NCBI GenBank assembly: GCA_013397435.1 | Contig: VZRG01001943.1 | Span: forward strand, 66,636-130,635 | Origin: Erythrocercus mccallii | Lineage: Eukaryota > Chordata > Aves > Passeriformes > Dicruridae | Length of the DNA: 64,000 nt | Reading direction: 5' to 3' | Shown here: piece by piece, positions 1-13,154 of the stretch | Position numbering within the stretch: the first letter of the stretch is position 1 | Layout of the letters: every line of letters starts with the position of its first letter | Notes under the pieces: generated by a model | The model's database searches: none | What the model was told of the DNA's origin: nothing | The model's input: only the letters and a program-made list of their open reading frames with translations | Program-made: the position numbers and the translations under genes

Positions 1-2224
1 AGTGGTGTAATCAGTGTAGGATTTCTCCCCATGCTCCTTTGAGATATTGTCCTCTGAAGATAGGCAGATTCTTTATGATGCCTTGTTTTGAAGATCAACT
101 TTGAGAACAACTTTGTCGGCTTGCCATAAAGCATGGAATATTGTTAATTCTCCCAAGTGAATCTCAAGTACCCAGGGGTCACTGATGTATGATGCCTGAC
201 CTAGAGAAAAATTAAAATGCTTCTTCCTGATTTATAGAGGTTGCTTCTCTTACCTTCATCACAGAGTATCTGGAGGTTTTCTTTCTGGGCTGGGATTTTG
301 CCTCCCCCAAGAAGCAGCGTGAGGTTCAGTCCCTCTAAATTACCCAGGGGCATGAATCAGCACCTGTAACGCTGACTGGGCTGGAAGGCACTAAGAGTCT
401 TGTCAGGAACTTGAGGAGAACCAGGAGAACTTCCATTAAGGCTTCTAATTATGTGTTTAACAAAAATATGACCTAGGATTTTTAAAATGAGGATGAATTA
501 ACTGCTCTATCTATCCTCATCCATTTTGTTAAAGTCACCAAGCTGCTCCTGTAGAATGCATTTTAGAAGCCAGGTCTTTTTGATATTGCTGTGTACATGC
601 TTCCCACAGTTTTTATAAAGTATTCCTAGAGGTCTGATGTTAACACATGCCTAAGCATCTCCTGGTCTTCCCCCATTGTCTTAAAAAGTAATAACAGAAA
701 TTGTCATCCAAAACAAAAAATATTAGAGTTTGCCAAAAACTTTCCAGTGGCTAAGTTCTATTTAGGGTGACTTTTTGTAGTAGTAGTAGTAGGATGGATC
801 ATAGTCTTATTTCTATAGTATGACCGCTTCTTTGCTGCTTAACATAAAATCTCATAGAGGTTGAGTTTTGCAGCTATATAGAGCTGATCTTTGTTTCATT
901 TCTGTATATTTATTTTTTCATTTTATTGCAAATAGATGTTCATCATAGTGTGCAAAGTTATTTCCAAATGTTCAGAGATGTCTTCATTTAATAGCATGAA
1001 TACAGTTTACTGTCGGTCAAAAAAAACCAAAAATTTTTAAAAGATAGTGATGATTTGTGAGAGTCTCCGTAAGGGAGACCCAATAGAGATGGCTTTATTT
1101 TGAGGATGTGCTAAGCATCCATATCCTGAAAAATCCAGCTTACAGGTTGCTTCTTTTTGATTATCCCAAAATTTCAGTTCCAAGCCATTAATGACACTTT
1201 GGCAAGGACTGCATCTTTTCCTGGGGTCCTCATTAAATGTGCATTTTGGTTCAGGTGTAGAGCCCACAAATCTCTGTTAACTTATGCTAAATTTCCCATC
1301 ATTACATTAATGTGTTTAAAAAATAATAGTCTCCTACAAATGTGACTACTGAGTAAGAGAAAAATAGTAGAGCTCTAGTGCTAATTCATTTACCAGCCCT
1401 GGTGGGGAATGAGCAGATTTAGTGAGATTCCTAAACATTTAAAAATTGGCAGAATTTGAGCAGAGATAGTTAAAACCCTGCATATACCTTTTTTTACTCA
1501 TGGGGGGAAAGGCTTAGCATTTTAACTACAGAGCAGCTTAAAAACTCAGATTTGTATCAAGCTTATATTAAATGAGAATATCTGAAAAACGTTTCAGAAA
1601 GCTGGAAAAATAGAATTTATCTTCCTTCATCTCTCCCTAATTGGATAAGTGGTCTGGTTTGTCATACTGAAAAGCACACTCAAGTTGTTTTCTCAAATTA
1701 GTGAGCTCCTCATGAATTCCTACCTTGGTCCAAGTGCTATAAAAGTCTAATGTCTTACATAAGTGCTAAGTTAAGGATTTAGCTGAGGCATAAATTGGTG
1801 TATTGGCTTTGTATCAGCCATTTACATTAGGGTGCAGTTTATTCTCTGTCTCAGGAAAAAATGTGCCTCAGCTTGTACTCAGGAGCACTATGATGAGCTC
1901 TCACACAATCCCTTTTTTGTTCTCCTTTCTTAGAAAAATTAGGAAAATGTAAGGCTAGCAGGTTAGTGATGTTAACAAGGAGTGCTAACTAGTAAAACTG
2001 CTGGAAGAGGAGCTGATTTTTTGACTGAGAAGTTTATGGAGTTCCCCCTTGGGGACTGAATAAATTAGCCTAACATGTGGAATTTATTTTTTTCCCCTGA
2101 GTGTTAAAACATCTCCTGTAGCTTTGTATTTTATACAGCTCATTTTCCACAAGGAGAAGCTGCTCTGCACAATAAGCTGTGTGCCTGTGTATGTGTCTGT
2201 AAATAAATACAGATTTATTTCCTA
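1..2224. other. AT-rich non-coding stretch
   Basis: I see no gene, RNA gene or recognisable transposon here. Frames on both strands are under 80 codons, with no family resemblance. The only local structure is a short TAG trinucleotide run at about 777-793. CpG is rare, as expected for methylated vertebrate intergenic or intronic DNA. Confidence 0.6.
777..793. repeat. (TAG)n microsatellite
   Basis: About five and a half tandem copies of the trinucleotide TAG, seen directly. It is a short simple repeat with no implied function. Confidence 0.85.
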
Positions 2225-2239
2225 TAGATCCTCCTCCCT

Positions 2240-2425
2240 CCATGCTGGTCGCCCCTCGGTGCGGTTCTGGTTAAGCTATTACTGTGCCTGAACCATTTGT
2301 CAGGGGAAGGAAGCGCCTGCAGAGAAGCGATGCATTGCTGTGTAGTTTCTTGCTGTGAAGTGTTGATTTTAAAACAGGCTGGCAGGCTGCAGCCCACTCC
2401 ATAATAAAAAATGAACAGACGTGGT
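2240..2425. promoter_or_regulatory. Small CpG cluster, possible regulatory element
   Basis: Within about 185 bp there are roughly seven CpG dinucleotides, for example in gtcgcccctcggtgcggttc and agaagcgatgc, while several kilobases on either side have almost none. Retained CpGs in otherwise CpG-depleted vertebrate DNA often mark an unmethylated regulatory element or a conserved sequence. It is too small for a classical CpG island and shows no TATA box or coding frame of note. The regulatory call is an inference from base composition; a decayed GC-rich transposon is the main alternative. Confidence 0.3.
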
Positions 2426-3183
2426 TTAGGAGGTTTTGTTTTTCTTTTGTCCTGTTGTTCTGCCCAGTTTAAGGAATGTTTTATTGTCTTTCAGCTGTAG
2501 ATTTAAGCAATAGATTTATGCTTGGCCTTGTCCCGTCTGGGAACTCAGGATTCTCTCCTGTTTCCATTTCTACCTTTCTAAGTTGTGACAGTCATCCTAC
2601 TGCCTGGTTATTAGCCAGCAGGGCAGGTGTGTGATGCTTGCCTTTAGAAAGGATAATGTTAGCACCCTAATTCAGTGAGCAGCACAGTGATCATCATCGA
2701 TTCTACAGGCTGACAGCACCAATAAGTGTAAGACAGAGGCTAGAGACTGAAGACTAAAAGCAGGTCAGCATGGGCTAAACTGAAATAAAGTGGAAAGAAA
2801 CTCTCTTGCCATTCAAAACATATTAATTTTGCAATAATAGCTATCTATAGATAACTTGGATTAAGGGCAAGGCAGCTCTCTGGATACCAACAATGACAAC
2901 TGAGCTTTTAGTTGTTGGTATTTTCCTATCTGCAGCATCAGACATTTATTTTACTGCCCGAGGAGAAGATGTAGCTCTAGGAAGGAGCTTCTGCCAGGCT
3001 CAGGGACACACAGCATTTGGATGGGTCATGCAGAAATGATGTATCACTTGCAAAGTCTGATGAGGCAACTGATTGTGTCTTTGTGAATTAATAATATTGG
3101 TGTCATCATAATTAATCAAGAAAATAAAATTCTAATCTTGGCTTCCTAATGGTCATCAAAACCATTCATCTTAATATCTCCTG

Positions 3184-3218
3184 CTTTGAGAAGACCTCCA
3201 AGGTCATTCAGGCTCATA
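3184..3218 (-). mobile_element. Possible CR1 LINE 3'-end scrap
   Basis: The plus strand reads gagaagacctccaaggtcat, which resembles the reverse complement of the conserved CR1 3' tail (a gatgatcttagaggtctttt type sequence). Only about 20-35 bp are alignable by eye and the flanks do not extend the match. A chance resemblance is quite possible. Confidence 0.25.
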
Positions 3219-3749
3219 GTGGAATAGGGGCAGTGATAATTGATCTTTCTGTGGGTCAAAATTGTAAAGACTCGAAGAGGAAACTTCAAACCTGCTTTGC
3301 ACTGTGATTCCTAGTCATGGATCCCCAACAAATGTAACCAGGGGAGTTAACTATTCTGTAGTCAAAGGCAGTAGATTATTACTTTATTCCTAATAAGGCC
3401 GTCTCAGGCATGCAGTGCACAGTTGCAGTAAATGAACTCATATTTACCTGTGCCTGAAGAACAGTTAATGAAGCACATTTGCTTTAATTTCCCTTACATA
3501 CCCTACATTTACTAATTATAGTTCCTAATTAATGACATCAGCAGTTGATCTTTGGCTTTTAAAGCACCAAACCCATGCTGTGCTGTAGACAAATTTACAT
3601 TCCATTTATGCAAGTCATCCAATTAAAATTTACTCATAGAAAGTATATAATACACCCAAATGAATACATTATTTCCCCTATTAATCTGCTTTCTTTGCTT
3701 TTCCGTAGAAGTGTACAACCTTTTCCTTATTCCCAAATAGGAGTTCATG

Positions 3750-3828
3750 TAAAAAACAAAAACAAAACAGAACAAGAACAACAACAACAAAAAAAAACCT
3801 ACCAGAACAAAAACCCCCAAACCCAGCC
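3750..3828. repeat. A-rich low-complexity tract with (AAC)n
   Basis: About 80 bp dominated by A, interspersed with C, including several AAC units and an A9 run. It could be the decayed poly(A) tail of a retroposed sequence, but no body of such an element is recognisable upstream on either strand. It also creates a spurious leucine/phenylalanine-rich frame on the minus strand. Confidence 0.7.
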
Positions 3829-6800
3829 CTGAAATAGGCAGCAAAACTAAATTTAAAAATAATTTCTCAGGTCAAAATATTAAATTAGCATTTTTAAATC
3901 AAGAATTGTGAAAAAGAAAGCTCTTCCTACAATCTTCCTTATATGGCTGCATTTAAAAATTGAAAAAATGTGGTAGGGGGGAAAAAGTATTTTGAAATTT
4001 TCCATTCCACATAAAAACAGCAGATGGCAGCAACACTGACCGTGCATCCAAATCTGGGGTTTGCCCTCTTCACTTGGCTGGGGAGGCTTTGAATCATTTC
4101 TTGGCTAATATCTCTTAAGTTGGAAAAAATTCTACCTTTCAGGCATGTCTCAATGTCTCTGATCTTCCTCTTGGAAAGGTATTTCTTGGCTCAGGTGTCT
4201 CTGGACTGGCACTGCAGTATCCTTTGTCCTTTTATGTGATTTGTAATGCTTGGGAAATGGTGCTGGCGGCAAAGGTGAGTGCCCAGAGCAACTTGGTCTT
4301 TTTGTTTTGTTTTAAATATAGTATTGGTGAATTAGGACATTGGGACAAACGTGCTTCTCTGACAAAATCTTTAATGTGTCAGGGCCACAACTCCCAGGGT
4401 TTACCCTGCATACAGAGATTGTTTTAGACTGGAGACAAGATATGAGAAAAATGCTTCCTGAGCATCATGTGATGCATAAATGGTGTCATAGGCAAAGGCA
4501 GTGTTTCTCAAAAGAGGAAGAAAAATGCCATTCAAAAGCTAATATTGTTGGTATTGTGAGACAGGCATTGAAGACAAAGTTTCATTTAAAATCCAGGTGC
4601 ACATAAATTCATCCTTTGAACAGCAACCAATGGATTTCCACAGTTAGTTGAAGCTCCATTTTTTCAGAGGTATAGCATTTTTTAAGGAAATAAAGCTTAA
4701 ACTATGAGGGGCAAGTTTCCTTTAGGACTTCATAGCTGAGGAAAACAGGGACAGTATAGAGTCAAATTTGGCAGAAACGTCTCAAGTCAACCATTCCTGT
4801 AACATTATGAATGGTGTTTCTTGCTCTGTACACTCCTTTACCACGTTTCATAACAGGCAAGTCAGTCCTCTTCAGGGGGAAATTTCTAGATGTTTCTAAA
4901 TATTTTTTCTTCTCTACTCTGCCAATCCTTTCACAATCTTCCCTTCTACTGTGAGATATAAGAGGTCTTTTGGCTTAGATGACCCTGTCAAGTTGACTGC
5001 CTGTTCCAGTCCCACTTCACATTTGTGATATTCTGAAGGTCCTTTGTTACAAATTAAAACAGTAACTTTTCTAATGGCTTCATAGTGACCTCAAAATTCC
5101 AGTGTTCACCTTTTTGTGTAAGCCTTTTAAAGGTTTCCTCTCTCACTCTGCATTTCTTCATGCTTTGGTTGAAGTATGCATGACATGGAATGACATTTTG
5201 GTTTTGAATAAAAGATGCATCAAACAGATTATATTGGCTATACATACTATTTTCGTCTGCCAAATCTAAGGATTTAGAGATGTCATCAGCTTTCTTTTCC
5301 TGTGGAAAACCATGTGAGCAGTTCCAGCTGTTACAATTTATGAAGACCAATTTCTACTTTTCTACTTTTTACAAAAGTCTGCCAAACAGAATCTTGCTGG
5401 AAGAGGACAGGTGGCAGCATAGGAAAGGTGGCATTGACTCATCTTTCCTATTTTTCTAATTTCAGTATGATTACTCCTGTATTTTGTACTTCAGGTTATG
5501 TTCTGAAGCCCAGGAGACAGGAAGTGAATGTTCTTTTTGTCATGTCCCTCCTATGTCATCCTTCCAGCATCCTTCAGAGCAGGGAGTACTTGTTACCTGC
5601 ACTGACCATAAGACTGTGAAAAACCATTTCCGCGGCACACCACACCTATAGAGTGGGTGAAACAATGGAGTCTGCCCAAATCTTTTGCCAGCATGGAGGA
5701 AGGGGATGAGCATCCAGTCCTGTGGTTTAAGAGGAGACTGCAAAGATACCAGATAAGTGTAAAAGGCAAAAGGCATTGGGCAGTAGTAGACCTTTGTTAG
5801 TAGTTCAAATGAAAATACCACTACATGGACTGTAAGGGTTTCAGGTAAATGAAACAAGAGAAGTTTGATTGTAATGTCATGTGTTTGGAAGAGCTATTAA
5901 ATTATTCTAGCTGGTTCCATGTCAGTAAAAAAAAATAAAATATTGATTTTGAGGACTGCAAAAACTGTATTGTAAAGCTAATAAGTATTAATAAAATGGC
6001 AAGAAAAATACAGGACTGCAGGAACAGGGAGAAAAAAATGGAGGAAAACTTATTAATTATGCCTGACAACTAGAGGAATAGACCACCCTCTCTTTAACAG
6101 GCATGGAATCAAATTAGTAACCTTGATTTCTGCGCCTTATGGGTTTAGGTACATAGGAGAAATTCTGCTGAAAATATGCTGTTTTCAGCAGAAAATGAAG
6201 AGCTACATTTGAATCATCTTTGTACATAGCCAAAAAAATGACTTGAAAGCATTTTGAGTGTTACTGTCTTTCCTCAAGGTCCAGAGGGGAGTTGGAGGAC
6301 AAACGTCAGTTCCATATTCTGCTCATCCCTCCCTTGCACGGCCAATTGCACCAAGAAAAATCAAAATACTGCCCTACTCCAGCAGCAGTGCTTTAAGGCT
6401 CAGTCCTACTCCACTATCTCTCACTTATATAAATGTGGGATAGTGAAAACCCTGCTCAATAATATGTGTCTCACAAATGGTGAAAAACTGTCTGATGCAT
6501 CTAAAGGGACCTCCACAAAATGAATGGCATTTCTCATGCAATTCATTGCCTTTTAATAAAACAACGCTGGGCTTTTTAAATACAAACCATTATCTGTAAA
6601 TGTCACTGGAACCACATTATAGCTGGAGTGTGAGAGTATGGAATAAGCACATAAATGTTCTTATTGAATGTAACGTGAATATATAATATGAATAAAATTC
6701 TTTCAGTGTACTTGAAATTGGCTGCAGTTTTTGGTGTTTTTTTTTCCTCAGCATTCTTCCAGCATTTAGTTCCTGTATTGTCTTACTGGTTATTTAAACA

Positions 6801-9800
6801 AATTTGGTCTGGATTTCATCTGAAATAAGGCTAGGAGGGCCATATATATATTTTAAAATAAAATTACCTTTTTAGGATTCCTACTGCTTGCTATATGATT
6901 GCAAGTACAGTTTATCCTCTCATTTCAGCAGAAAAATTTGAATCACCACTGGAATGCATGTCTCAAAGAGGGAAACTCTACCGGCAGTGAAGCCCCTCAT
7001 CAAAAACTGTTCCTAGTAGTTTTAAGAGTGTATTAAGACTTGGACTGATTTTGTGGTGACTTTGGTTTGATTTCTTGCCATTATTCCAGAAAATACAAAG
7101 ATCAAAGAAAGAAAGACTTATTGATTGGCTCGGATCTGGTCAAAAACTAGATTTGTGTCTTCTAATGTAAGTAACATTTTACAGATGGCTTGGTTCATGT
7201 TAAGGCTAGGGATGCATGCAGATTGAATTATCAGAGGATTAGAACCAGCTGCATTTAGTTTAAAAATATTTTTGTGTGTATTCTGTCCAGCAAAGCACAC
7301 AGAGCAGACTCATCTTGTAAGAATTCCAGCAAATGCCTAAGAAAACCCTCCAATGGAGAATAATTGAGAGTCTGCCCCTGTTTACCACTGGTTACATTTT
7401 GTTCAAAGAAACCATGCTGTACATGGCTGAGCTCTTGAGTTCAGGTCCATATATCTCATCCTTAACTGTGAATTAAAATCAAGAACATCAGTTCTGAAGA
7501 ATTTAGTTGAATAAAATTAGAATCTAGCCCAGTATCCAAACGAGATCCACAAGACACTGGAAGTTACTCTCCAGTTTCCTGCCTTACATTTTGAGCATCT
7601 TCATAAAGGGATTTGGAAAAATCTGATTCTAATTTTGTAATGTTTTGCACTGACTCTGCACATCTCTAAATGACTACACCAGATGCAAAACCATGAAGTA
7701 TTAACACCAGTGAATAGTGAATTCATCTGCTAGAAAAATTATACTTAATTATTTACTTATTCATATTCTCAATATTAAAATATTTTTATAACATCTCAGG
7801 ACACCGAAATACCAAACTCAGAACAGTACTAAAACAGTCAAGATTTTCAGTTGAACTAGATTTATTCCATTTTATTCAAATTATTTAAAGCTATTTGAAG
7901 ATACTGTTAAAAGAAATCTTAAATTATAACATTTATAATGTGAATATAATTTATTAATATGTATCAAAGATATCAATCATTAAAATACTGGCATCTACAT
8001 TTACAGCAACATTACTACCATTAACTAAATAAAACAGAACTAGTTCTTCTAGTGTTAGTACTATGTAGTTTATTCTATTCCAGGTTCCTAAGATCATTAC
8101 TTTTGAAATATGAAAAACAAGCATAAATTGTTGCTTACTACCCTTGAAGTCTTTTTTATTGATACCCACTTACACTGAAATTATTCTGGATGCTCATCTG
8201 CAAGGAAAATAATTTGCTGCAAAATTCAGAATTTGTTTGCTAAGTTGAGCTCTCTTTGCATATATGTGTTAGATTTTAAAATAAATTATTAATGAGGCTT
8301 AATAAGACCAGTTAATTTTTAAGAATGGTTCTTTCCATATTTATTGCATGGGATAATCCCAGTTTAAAAAGTTCAGGCTTACTAGGAAGAAATGCTTCAT
8401 ATTTTTATTGAATTGAGGGGATATTTCTTTGGAGAACTTTCTTCCTGAAACACATCACTAATGGTAAAATCAGTATGCTTCTACATGCATTGTAGAACAA
8501 GTCCCTTTACAGCTTATGCTGATGCTTCTGAGAAATTAGGCTTTGCCTTGAATACAGTGCCAAATCAATTACTAACTTCTCATCCATAAAGTTTGGCCAG
8601 GCCAAGCCAGGCTCCTAAAGTCGAGTGCAATTTTGCATCAGGTATTATAGCTACAGGACTTTATTTAAAATGTAGCTTTAATCTTGTGTGCCTGTATTTG
8701 TATACCCAAGGAAAATACAAAGCCAAGTCTTAAGTCTGTCTTAATCTTGTCTTGGAAGTCTTTTTGAATTGCATATGAGCTGTACAGATGCAATCTAGTT
8801 CATCCAGTTAAGCATCTCTGCCTGGTTTTTGCTAATTACCTTTTTAATTCTCAGCAGTAGCAAGTACAGTCTGACTTGCTGCAGCGAACTCCAATGAAAA
8901 GCATTATTCAGCTCCCAGGAGATTCTATTCTGCAGTCCTATTATATTTTTATTTTTGAGTATTAATTAAAAAGGAAAATATGGCTCTTAAAATTTCTCAG
9001 CCATACCAGAAAAAGCTAAAATGCATTTGGGCCCAGGGTTCAGTAAAAGCTTCCATACTTGTGCAAAGATATATTTTAGTTTTTGCTTGCAAAAAAGTTT
9101 GTTCTTACTATTTTTAATCAGATGTCTCAACAACTATTACCAGGCTTCTACTCACAGAAAAAAATCAGCTTGCAAAAGTCTTTCACAAATATATGTGGTT
9201 TTATTCCCTCTTGGTCTGTTCAGTTTGCATTCCGCTTAGGATTTTGAGCTTTCTTTACACCTGGGGATATGGAAATCATTTTAACTGTTACATGAAATTC
9301 TCTTGTAATTAGATGTCTTACTTTCAGGACTTTGGAAAATCCTTATAATTTAGTAATCAATTCTGCAGTATTAATAGTTTATGGCAAGAATAATATGATG
9401 CATATACAATGCATTGAGCCTTGTGTTTTAATATTTAATATTCTATGACATACATGGTCTTTTAATACAATATATTCCAATAAACATCTTTAACTGGGGT
9501 ATATAGTCCTTTCTAAAATGCCAATATCTCAAAAAAGTGAGTAAATAATTAGACATCCACAGAACTGCAGCAACTTTCAGAAGCTAAAACTGCTGCATAG
9601 TGTTTTTATGCTGAAATTAGTACAGTTTCTAATTTAAAAAAATACATCTATCAAGACAATAGATCTGATCTAGGATTTGGTTTCAGAGCACTTACAAAGC
9701 AGGAGCAGGGATCAGTTAAGTGCACACCTGCCTGGACCACCAAGAGCTGATCTCTCCTCAGCCTTTCCTGGGCCACCCCCAGCAAGCAGCCCTACTCCAC

Positions 9801-10101
9801 ATCCAGATCCAGTGGGGGGATTCCATCTCTTCTTCTTCAAACAATCATGAGAATGCTACATGAAAAGTGGTCAGCAGCAAGGAAATACATCTTGGCTCAC
9901 CAGTGTATTTTTAAGAGCACATATTTCAAACCTTGTGTTCCAGCCTTTAAAAAGCAAATCAATTTGTGGAAATAATCTTCCTGGATGGTTTGGAAGTTTT
10001 TTCCATTTCCAAGCCATTGATTGTTACTGACAGGTCACATGAGTAGGCCTAACTAACAGCTAATGTAAATTAAAATATTGAAGAAAGGAAAACTACTCAC
10101 G

Positions 10102-10170
10102 ATATTTATATATAGTATAGTATAGTATATATATATAGTATAGTATAGTATATATAGTATAAAGTAGTAA
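10102..10170. repeat. (TATAG)n / (TA)n microsatellite
   Basis: Alternating TA and TATAG units over about 65 bp. A longer block, consisting of a TA run followed by three TATAG-type units, occurs twice in a row. That suggests growth by slippage plus one local duplication. Length polymorphism between individuals is likely. Confidence 0.85.
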
Positions 10171-13070
10171 TGAAGAAATTTAAATAGCAACTAAAGATAT
10201 ATTAAAGAAAGAAGTCTAGGCCAGCTCTTCCTCTATTTACTTGCCAAGACTGGAAGACTGATTTCTTTTTGTTGTGTGTGCACAAGCCCTTTGGGACAGT
10301 GTCACTTAATCATGTCCATGAACCTCCCAAAACCTGGCTGACAAACATCTCCATCCCAAGTGACTCACACCAGAACCTAATTGTGCAGAGAGGTGTCAGC
10401 AAACATGCAAACCACATTTCTACTGCCTCAGGTTCAGGACTAGCCAACATCTTCAATGGAATAAAGTCATAAAAATATTAGCCTGATGTTGATTAACTAG
10501 AGGTTTTGTTATAAAGTAAGGCATAATCATTCAGAATAGCCATGTTGAAGAAATTGCTCCACTAATTGTTCCACTAAGAAGGAAAATGAAGAATAGAGAA
10601 GGCCAGGTTGCACAATATAGTGGCTTACATAATTAAATATGTTATTAAATAACAGTATATTATGTGATGCAATTCTAGATTTATAAAATGGATCCCAAAG
10701 CAAACTGGAAACTGGTAACGCTTGATAGCTTGTTCATCTGATTATCTACAGAGCTGTTCAGTTCTGCCCATGAGAATTCTCTGGGTACACCTTTGCTGTT
10801 GCTGTTTTATGATTTGGGGTTTTTTGTTTGTTAAATTGTGATGCGACATTTTCTGGAGTATTCACAAATTACAGGTATTTTCCTGATAAAGTTATATTTC
10901 TGAGGGCTGTGATTCCAGCTGTGGATTTACTGATGAACTATGCCTGCAGGATACTCTATGGCCTTACCTGGGAACCGAGGTAAGAGAAGCAAAATTCGGA
11001 TATAAACTTGTAAGATCATAGTCAAAGAGAGCAGATAGGAAGCGAGAAGCATCAGAAGTGTTACTGGGGAGCAGTGTGTGCTCATTTCTGTGGCAGCAAC
11101 ACTTCACCTGCTTTATGGGCAATGTTGTGCTGGAGCTGAATCAGCTCTGGAGAGAGCCTTAAAGTTGACTTGGCAAGGTCTGGAAGCTCAATTGAGCTGG
11201 GAGCCATCAGCAGAGCAACATCCATCTCTGCTTGCTAGTGCCACAGCTCTGAACCCTCCACTGACTTTGCGGTCCTGCAACAATATCTGTTGGAATAATT
11301 TAACAGGAGCACAGGTTTATTTTAGAAAACTACCTGGCAATAAGAACAGCACAGAATTTTTAAGTCTTTTGCAGAAAGACCAAATGTAAGGTCAAAAACC
11401 TTACATTTGAGAACCTGTAATATAATTATGGTAGTGAAACTGTTACATATGGCTTGATCTCTGCTCCCCAAGATCACTGACAACTTCTTTTGTGTTAACT
11501 GAAATGGACTTTGGATAGGACCTGGTAATAATTAGAGTTCAAAATGTCTGGCACTCTTAGGAGAACAGGTGGATGAATCCATAACTAAGCAAAAAATGAA
11601 CTTATGCATATTTATTGTGGACAGCTGCAGGCAAAATCCCAATGTTTTAACCCTATACAGCCTTTGTTCTGTGCCTACATTCCTTTGCGCTGACCACCTG
11701 TTATTTATCAGTTGCACCCTACCAACATTGCCTTATGAGGAAGAATTGGCTGTGATTGATATGGACACCATCCATGGCCTTGCCTGAGGGACTCCCAGGG
11801 AAGTCAGGGACATCTAGTGTGAGAAAGGACTACTGGCTGGCTGCAGGAGTGTAGCCCTTGAGTCTGGATTTTATTTGGAATAAATATATGTGGCTCTTCA
11901 TCACCTCTTTGAGAAGGACACATTTGCATAGTAAGAGGAAGAAAAGACACCAAATCTGGTACCACACCCTCCACCCATGAATGTGTTTTTCCAGCCTCTA
12001 TCAAACCAATTAAAACTATCAGGTGAGCATTTAATGGCTTAATATTGTTTATCAGTAATTGTTTGAGATAAGCACATTCTTCAATAAACGAAATAAAAAA
12101 AGTAAGGACTGTGTCTAGCACACAATAATTTTTGTGAAAAAAATTGCCTTAGCACTACAGTTTTACCAAATGCTTCATTATTTTCTCTGCTTTGCTGTTT
12201 TATAAAGGACTAGGATGGCCTCCAATAAAAATGGGAGGCAAAACTTCACTTGCTCCAGGAGCAGCAGTCTTGAACTTTAAAGCACTCTTTTAACTCACAC
12301 TTACTGATATATGTGTCAATAACCAATACACTATGCAGAATTTGGAACAGACATTCTAAAAAATCTGGGAAATATCCTTGTGTATTTTCCATAGTTCCTT
12401 TATGCATTGCTAAATTACCACCTACTCTCACTAAATCCGATGACATCAACCACAGTCTTTTGTTGTTACCTTCAAAAGGTTCTACGTTAGGCCCTAAAAT
12501 TGCTCTTGAAAAATATAATTAAGGATGAAATCCTTATTTTTTGAAGTTAATAACAAAACGTCAGTTTTATATGTGTTAATGCCAATGATTGCAAAGAAAT
12601 GGAATTTAATTAAATTTATATAATTATATCCTTTTGTATGAAATGACTAATATTTCCTATTATTTCCTAAAAGAGTTTTTTTATCTTTTTCTCAGTCTGC
12701 CAAGACAATGCTGGGATGGCCATCAATTGTCAAAATGATCTGAATCTGAGTCTTAGTAAATAGAGTTGGAGTTTCACATTTCAGGCACTGAGTGCTGCGA
12801 ACATGAGAAAAAAATATCAGAGTAAGATTTTAACATCCACCTCCTAATCTGTGTTAATTTAATTTATTTCTCTAGGTGTTCGCCTCCACTGAAAAACCAT
12901 TGTGAGTCAGCTTATGCCATTTCATTGTTTGAATAAATGTCTTGGTGGAACACGTTTATTCATTCTCTTCAAACTTTCAAGCTTCTATTTATCATTACAG
13001 TTCTACCCATAGTTGGTAGGATAAATAGTACAGGATTAAAATGATACCATGGAACTTTAAAGTTTCTTAT
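10171..13070. other. Non-coding stretch with one perfect hairpin
   Basis: No gene is supported; the longest frames (about 100-105 codons at 11078-11389 plus and 11804-12121 minus) have no recognisable domain. The only notable structure is the inverted repeat at 11381-11409. Confidence 0.55.
11381..11409. repeat. Perfect inverted repeat, 12-bp stem and 5-nt loop
   Basis: CAAATGTAAGGT at 11381-11392 is followed after CAAAA by its exact reverse complement ACCTTACATTTG at 11398-11409. Pairing stops at the next base on each side. A transcript from either strand would fold into a short stable hairpin, but the stem is about half the length of an animal pre-miRNA. No transposon terminal repeats or target duplications are visible around it. 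Confidence 0.85.
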
Positions 13071-13154
13071 CCTTCCTTCCTTCCTTCCTTCCTTCCTTCC
13101 TTCCTTCCTTCCTTCCTTCCTTCCTTCCTTCCTTTTCTTCCTTCCTTCCTTCCT
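13071..13154. repeat. (TTCC)n tetranucleotide microsatellite
   Basis: About 84 bp of tandem TTCC with a single interruption near 13133-13138 (ttttcttc). It is a pure polypyrimidine strand with mirror symmetry, so it is able to form triplex (H-DNA) structures, and is probably highly variable in length. On the minus strand it creates a spurious frame of repeated Lys-Glu-Gly-Arg units; that frame is not a gene. Confidence 0.95.

Larger units (their letters stand above)
2426..10101. other. AT-rich non-coding stretch
   Basis: No gene is supported. A possible CR1 scrap lies at about 3184-3218 and an A-rich tract at 3750-3828. On the minus strand between about 4640 and 5860, several short open frames read somewhat like protein but are broken by stops in every frame and match no family I know. 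From about 7700 to 9600 the DNA is very AT-rich with no discernible elements. Confidence 0.55.

Noticed and set aside
4921..5020. Possible CR1 tail (ggcttagatgaccctgtcaa)
   Set aside because: Only a short core is similar, and the flanking order of CR1 3'-end segments is absent.
4640..5860. Protein-like short frames on the minus strand, considered as a decayed processed pseudogene
   Set aside because: Readable stretches fall in different frames with many stops, no family could be named, and no poly(A) tail or flanking duplication is visible.
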